From Burkholderiaceae bacterium (lineage in GTDB: Bacteria > Pseudomonadota > Gammaproteobacteria > Burkholderiales > Burkholderiaceae_C), in the NCBI GenBank assembly GCA_017853735.1, contig JAFMJA010000004.1, positions 1 through 27,634 on the forward strand: a DNA stretch of 27,634 bases. Direction: 5' to 3'. The notes below the pieces were generated by a model that was not told the origin of the DNA, searched no databases, and saw nothing but the letters and a program-made list of their open reading frames with translations. The position numbers and the translations under genes are program-made. Within the stretch, counting starts at the first letter, position 1, and each line of letters opens with the position of its first letter. Shown here in pieces: positions 23,926 to 27,634 of this stretch.

Positions 23926-25251
23926 TCAGATCACCAGCAGGGCGCGAAAGTCATTCACATTGGTAAATGTTGGGCCAGTGACCACCAGGTCACCCAAAGG
24001 CTGAAAGAAGCCAAAGGCATCATTACGTTCCAGGTATGGGTCGATCTTCATGCCCAGTGCCTGTGCCCGCGCCAGGGTGGCGGGCTCCACCCAGGCGCCG
24101 GCATTGCTCTCCATGCCATCGATGCCGTCGGTGTCTGCCGCCAGTGCCCACACGCCGGCTTGGCCTTGCAAGGCCTGCGCCAGCCCCAGGCAAAACTCAC
24201 CCGCGCGCCCCCCCTTGCCACGCGCCTGTCCGGCAGGCAGGGGGCGGGCAGTGACCGTGGTCTCGCCGCCGCTCAAGATCACGCAGGGCCTGGCAAAGGG
24301 CTCGCCGCGCCGGGCCACCGCGCGCGCCAGCGCCGCCTGCACCTTGCCCACTTCACGTGACTCGCCCTCCATCTCATCACTCAGGATGTAGGCATTCAGG
24401 CCGGCAGCGCGCGCCGCTTGGGCCGCCGCTTCCAGCGACTGCTGCGGGGTGGCAATCATCTGCACCTGGTGGCCGCTGAAAGCCGGGTCACCCGGTTTGG
24501 GAGTTTCCAGCGTGCCTTCTTCCAGTGCCCTTTGCAACTTGGCTGGAATGTTGATGCGGTAGCGACGCAAAATGTCCAGCGCATCGGCACAGCGGGTGGC
24601 ATCGGGCACGGTGGGGCCACTGGCAATTACCGAGGGGTCGTCGCCAGGCACATCGCTGATGGTCAGCGTCAGCACCTGCGCTGGCGCGCAGGCCGCGGCC
24701 AGGCGACCGCCCTTGATACGCGAGAGGTGTTTGCGCACACAGTTCATCTCGCCAATATTGGCACCGCTCAGCAGCAGGTCTTTGTTGATGCGCTGCTTTT
24801 CCTCCAGGCTCAGACCCTCGGTGGGCAGCGTCAGCAGTGCGGACCCCCCGCCAGAAATCAGGCACAGCACCAGGTCGTCGACGCTCAGGCCTTGCACCAT
24901 GGCCAGGATGCGCTGGGTTGCGTGGAGCCCTGCCTGGTCAGGCACCGGGTGCGCCGCTTCCACAATTTCGATGCGCGCTGGCACCCGAGCCGGGCGGGGC
25001 GGAGTGTGCTGGTAACGGGTGATCACCAGGCCTTGCAGTGGCGCATCTGCTGGCCACAGCGCATCCACTGCCTGGGCCATAGCGCCTCCGGCCTTGCCCG
25101 CACCAATGACAATCGTGCGACCCTTGGGGGGCCTGGGCAAAAAAGCGGCGGTATTGTGCCGGGGCAGGGCGCGTCGCACCGCAGCCTGGTACAGGTGCTC
25201 CAGGAACTGGCGCGGTTGACTACGCGGGTCGGGTGTCTGGGGGCTTGTCAT
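23926..25251 (-). CDS. Glycerate 2-kinase / TtuD-type protein (DUF4147-MOFRL family)
   Basis: The protein is predicted to phosphorylate D-glycerate to 2-phosphoglycerate. Members of this family from tartrate operons were earlier named hydroxypyruvate reductase (TtuD). The 441-residue protein has the N-terminal DUF4147 domain (IVIGAGKAGGAMAQAVD near 48-64; CLISGGGSALLTLP near 148-161; INKDLLLSGANIGEMNCVRK) and a C-terminal MOFRL domain (ILSGGETTVT, GKGGRAGEFCLGLA, ADTDGIDG, NDAFGFF). The ATG at 25251 has GGAG 7 bases upstream. A strong terminator lies 43 bases ahead of it, so it probably has its own promoter or depends on read-through from the upstream genes. With the tartrate dehydrogenase-type enzyme upstream, it completes a path from tartrate to glycolysis. 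Confidence 0.88.
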   Translation of the reverse strand: MTSPQTPDPRSQPRQFLEHLYQAAVRRALPRHNTAAFLPRPPKGRTIVIGAGKAGGAMAQAVDALWPADAPLQGLVITRYQHTPPRPARVPARIEIVEAAHPVPDQAGLHATQRILAMVQGLSVDDLVLCLISGGGSALLTLPTEGLSLEEKQRINKDLLLSGANIGEMNCVRKHLSRIKGGRLAAACAPAQVLTLTISDVPGDDPSVIASGPTVPDATRCADALDILRRYRINIPAKLQRALEEGTLETPKPGDPAFSGHQVQMIATPQQSLEAAAQAARAAGLNAYILSDEMEGESREVGKVQAALARAVARRGEPFARPCVILSGGETTVTARPLPAGQARGKGGRAGEFCLGLAQALQGQAGVWALAADTDGIDGMESNAGAWVEPATLARAQALGMKIDPYLERNDAFGFFQPLGDLVVTGPTFTNVNDFRALLVI

Positions 25252-25294
25252 TCGATATCTCCAGACCTTATTGTGACTGCCTGCAGCCAGGCAT

Positions 25295-25323
25295 AAAAAA
25301 ACGGGCCGACAAGTCGGCCCGTT
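25295..25323 (-). terminator. Intrinsic terminator after the TctC-type gene
   Basis: On the minus strand AACGGGCCGAC and GTCGGCCCGTT pair exactly around a minimal loop, followed by a run of seven T (25301-25295). It starts 18 bases after the binding-protein stop. This is the only textbook intrinsic terminator in the window. Confidence 0.92.
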
Positions 25324-25341
25324 GTTGCCATGGGGATGTAC

Positions 25342-26289
25342 TTATTTCTTGCCCAGGCCCAGTTGCTTGGCGCCTTCGGTGTAGAGGGCAGATTTTTCCT
25401 TCATAAAGGCATCCATCTGCTCTACCCCCACATTGATCAGTTCAAAGCCGGCCTTGGCTGCCAGCTCTTTCATTTCGGGGTCATTGTTGAGTGTGGCCCA
25501 CATGTCAGAAATACGCTTGCGAGCTTCCGGTGGGGTGGACTTGGGCACCCCAATGCCACGGTAAGCGCCATCGACCCAGTTCACCCCCAGCTCCTTGAAG
25601 GTGGGCACATCGGGCAGCAGCGGATGGCGTTTTTCCATGGCCACTGCCAGCGCGCGCACCCGGCCCTTGTTGGCAATCGCAAACACGGTGTAGGTCATGG
25701 CGCCATCCACCTGGGAGCCCAGCACTGCGGTGGACATGTCACCCGTGCCCTTGTAGGGGATGTAGTTGGTCTTCACCTTGAAGGCCGCATTCATGCGCTC
25801 GTGTGCGGCATGGTTGGCCGAGTTCAGGCCGGAGCCTCCCAGGTTGAGGGCCCCGGGTTTGGCCTGTGCGGCCTTGACAAAATCGGCAAAGCTCTTGATG
25901 CCGCTGGACTCGGGCACCACCAGGGTATCGGGGGTGTAGTGAAACCAGAACACCGGGGTGATGTCCTGCGTCTTGTATTGCACCTGGCCTTCGATCGGCT
26001 GGAACACAATGTGCGGCAGGTTGACGCCCACCACGTTGTAGCCATCACCAGGCAGCTGGTTCATCTGGGTCCACATCACCGCGCCGCCGGCGCCGGCCTT
26101 GTACTGGATGATGGTGTCGATGCTGGGACATTTCTTCTTCAGCACCACCTGCTGGTGGCGCGCGGACAAGTCCGATTCGCCGCCCGGCGGAAAGGCCTGC
26201 CAATAGAGCATGTTTTTGTCCGGGCAAGCCTGCGCCAGCGCCAGTGGCGCCAACAGGCTCAGACTTATCGTGGCAATCAGTTTTTTCAT
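25342..26289 (-). CDS. Tripartite tricarboxylate transporter-type binding protein (TctC/Bug family)
   Basis: This is a periplasmic binding protein of 315 residues. The signal peptide MKKLIATISLSLLAPLALAQ is followed by the mature start ACPDKNMLYWQAFPPGGESD, the Bug-family hallmark region for holding a carboxylated ligand. Later motifs are IQYKAGAGGAVMWTQMNQLPGDGY, NYIPYKGTGDMSTAVLGSQVDGAM and the C-terminal VPKSTPPEARKRIS. The frame extends to 26325, but the ATG at 26289 has GAGGAG 5 bases upstream and begins the signal peptide. No TctA or TctB membrane genes are in the window, so it is an orphan binding protein, as is common in Burkholderiales. Its place between tartrate dehydrogenase-type and glycerate kinase genes suggests tartrate or a similar hydroxy-diacid as ligand. 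Confidence 0.9.
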   Translation of the reverse strand: MKKLIATISLSLLAPLALAQACPDKNMLYWQAFPPGGESDLSARHQQVVLKKKCPSIDTIIQYKAGAGGAVMWTQMNQLPGDGYNVVGVNLPHIVFQPIEGQVQYKTQDITPVFWFHYTPDTLVVPESSGIKSFADFVKAAQAKPGALNLGGSGLNSANHAAHERMNAAFKVKTNYIPYKGTGDMSTAVLGSQVDGAMTYTVFAIANKGRVRALAVAMEKRHPLLPDVPTFKELGVNWVDGAYRGIGVPKSTPPEARKRISDMWATLNNDPEMKELAAKAGFELINVGVEQMDAFMKEKSALYTEGAKQLGLGKK

Positions 26290-26344
26290 GTCGTCTCCTC
26301 TAAGTATGTGAAATATTTGTCGCAATGTTCAGTTTACTGCAAGC

Positions 26345-27415
26345 TTAAGCACCATTGATGCGCTGGCACACCGCGCTGGTCACTTGCGCGGTGGTGGCCT
26401 GGCCGCCCAGATCGCCGGTGTGCAGTTTGGGGTCGGCCGTTACCGACTCGATCACTTCCATCAGTTTGTCGGCTGCGGCCTGCTCACCCAGATGCTCGAG
26501 CATCATCACGCACGACCAGAAGGTGCCAATCGGGTTGGCCAGGCCTTTGCCCATGATGTCAAACGCCGAGCCGTGGATGGGCTCGAACATCGAGGGATAG
26601 CGCCGCTCGGGATCGATATTGCCGGTGGGTGCGATGCCCAGGCTACCAGCCAGCGCGGCGGCCAGATCGCTCAATACATCAGCATGTAAGTTGGTGGCCA
26701 CTACCGTATCAATCGAAGCTGGCCGGTTGACCATGCGCGCGGTCATCGCGTCCACCAGCTCCTTGTCCCACTTCACATCGGGAAACTCCTTGCTGATCTG
26801 CACCGCAATCTCGTCCCACATCACCATGGCGTGGCGCTGGGCGTTGGACTTGGTCACGACCGTGAGCAACTTGCGCGGGCGCGAGCGCGCCAGCCCGAAG
26901 GCAAAGCGCATGATGCGCTCCACCCCTGTGCGGGTGTGCATGGCCACATCGGTGGCTACCTCGGTGGGGTGGCCCTGGTGCACCCGGCCGCCCACGCCGG
27001 CGTATTCGCCCTCGGAGTTTTCCCGCACGATCACCCAGTTCAAATCCTCGGGGCGGCAGCGCTTGAGTGGCGCATCGATGCCAGGCAGGATGCGGGTGGG
27101 CCGCACATTGGCATATTGGTCAAAGCCCTGGCAAATCTTCAGGCGCAGGCCCCACAGGGTGATGTGGTCGGGGATGTGCGGGTCGCCTGCCGAGCCAAAC
27201 AATATGGCGTCCTTGTCACGCAAATCTTTCAGCCCATCCTCGGGCATCATGATGCCGTGCTGGCGGTAGTAGTCGCCGCCCCAGTCAAACGAACTGAACT
27301 CAAAGCGAAAGGTGCCCAGCTTGCGCGCCAGGGTATCGAGCGCAGTTTGGCCCGCGGGTACCACTTCTTTACCAATGCCGTCGCCGGGGATGCAGGCAAT
27401 CTTGTACGTCTTCAT
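26345..27415 (-). CDS. ttuC: Tartrate dehydrogenase/decarboxylase or D-malate dehydrogenase (TtuC type)
   Basis: This is an NAD-dependent beta-decarboxylating dehydrogenase of the isocitrate/isopropylmalate family, 356 residues. TtuC enzymes oxidise tartrate to oxaloglycolate, decarboxylate meso-tartrate to D-glycerate and also use D-malate. Visible motifs are IPGDGIGKEV (9-18), the substrate region ICQGFDQYANVRPTR, IVRENSEGEYAG, VTKSNAQRHAMVMWDE, DVLSDLAAALAGSLGIAPTGN and PIHGSAFDIMGKGLANPIGTFWS. GSAGDPHIPDHITLWGLRL replaces the leucine-pathway equivalent, favouring TtuC over LeuB. AGGA lies 6 bases before the ATG. It is the first gene of a leftward group with a TctC-type receptor and a glycerate kinase. 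D-malate dehydrogenase is the main alternative main activity. Confidence 0.88.
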   Translation of the reverse strand: MKTYKIACIPGDGIGKEVVPAGQTALDTLARKLGTFRFEFSSFDWGGDYYRQHGIMMPEDGLKDLRDKDAILFGSAGDPHIPDHITLWGLRLKICQGFDQYANVRPTRILPGIDAPLKRCRPEDLNWVIVRENSEGEYAGVGGRVHQGHPTEVATDVAMHTRTGVERIMRFAFGLARSRPRKLLTVVTKSNAQRHAMVMWDEIAVQISKEFPDVKWDKELVDAMTARMVNRPASIDTVVATNLHADVLSDLAAALAGSLGIAPTGNIDPERRYPSMFEPIHGSAFDIMGKGLANPIGTFWSCVMMLEHLGEQAAADKLMEVIESVTADPKLHTGDLGGQATTAQVTSAVCQRINGA

Positions 27416-27570
27416 GTAATTTCCTGTTGGGTGTTGATCTATGACCTGAACCCGAGATTATCGACAAGCTGGTGACGGCCCTGATTAGACGAACTCTGGC
27501 AGCTTCGATAGCTTGCAATTTCTGCAGCTTGTGGCACAGTGGCGCAGTACCTAAAAAGGGAAACGCTGCC
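27416..27570. promoter_or_regulatory. Divergent control region upstream of the tartrate genes
   Basis: The 155-base gap separates the leftward dehydrogenase gene from a rightward gene start. AGCTT occurs three times in 30 bases (27501-27505, 27510-27514, 27526-27530), two of them inside GCAGCTT repeats 25 bases apart. These might be regulator half-sites. No convincing -35/-10 pair was found on either strand. Confidence 0.35.
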
Positions 27571-27634
27571 ATGTCATCTGATCGTCTGTTGCGCAGGTTG
27601 ATGTTGCTCAGTTCAGTGAGCGCTGTGGCCGCCT
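27571..27634 (+). CDS. Start of an unidentified gene, cut by window end
   Basis: An ATG at 27571, preceded by AAAAAGGG about 10 bases upstream, opens a frame that remains open for 21 codons to the window edge (MSSDRLLRRLMLLSSVSAVA and onward). The short sequence could be a signal peptide (basic start then hydrophobic core) or the first helix of a DNA-binding regulator. A divergent LysR-type regulator is common next to ttu genes, but 21 residues do not allow a call. Confidence 0.4.
   Translation, partial: MSSDRLLRRLMLLSSVSAVAA

Overview
The window looks like the chromosome of a GC-rich betaproteobacterium, most likely a Burkholderiales member close to Comamonadaceae. This rests on gene content (Bug/TctC-type binding protein, a split indolepyruvate oxidoreductase, a RhlE helicase with a basic tail, ttu-type tartrate genes), on GC-biased codon use and on tight gene packing. 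No tRNA, rRNA, insertion sequence, phage gene or CRISPR array is visible. Nothing longer than about 255 bases lacks a gene.

Region 1 (1-9923) is a peptide and amino-acid-derivative uptake and breakdown locus built around one divergent control region (6796-6972). Leftward it encodes a family 5 binding protein, two permeases, two ATPases (a complete Dpp/Opp-type ABC importer) and a PLP-dependent diaminopropionate ammonia-lyase cut by the window edge. Rightward it encodes an N-acyl-D-amino-acid deacylase overlapping an M81 (MlrC-type) metallopeptidase. The inferred job is import of unusual peptides or acylated D-amino acids, hydrolysis, and deamination of an amino acid such as 2,3-diaminopropionate.

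Region 2 (9905-15204) is mostly housekeeping: a CNNM/CorC-type membrane protein, ApaH, a RhlE-type DEAD-box helicase, an ornithine cyclodeaminase-family reductase (probably delta1-pyrroline-2-carboxylate reductase) and dCTP deaminase. Genes alternate in strand with almost no space between convergent ends.

Region 3 (15297-23213) has a TauD/TfdA dioxygenase facing away from a five-gene rightward block: indolepyruvate oxidoreductase alpha and beta-like subunits, then a TRAP transporter (DctP, DctQ, DctM). The divergent gap carries a perfect 10-bp inverted repeat and three copies of a 7-mer. The block may import and oxidise aryl or other 2-oxo acids.

Region 4 (23230-27634) is leftward: tartrate dehydrogenase-type enzyme, an orphan TctC/Bug binding protein closed by a clear intrinsic terminator, a glycerate 2-kinase/TtuD protein and a Crp/Fnr regulator. 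The first and third enzymes fit a tartrate to glycerate to 2-phosphoglycerate route. The regulator has an FNR-like recognition helix, and an FNR-like box sits at its own start codon. A rightward gene begins at 27571 and leaves the window.

A recurring design is a stem-loop between each binding-protein gene and its permease gene (dppA/dppB type and dctP/dctQ), which probably sets a high binding-protein to permease ratio.
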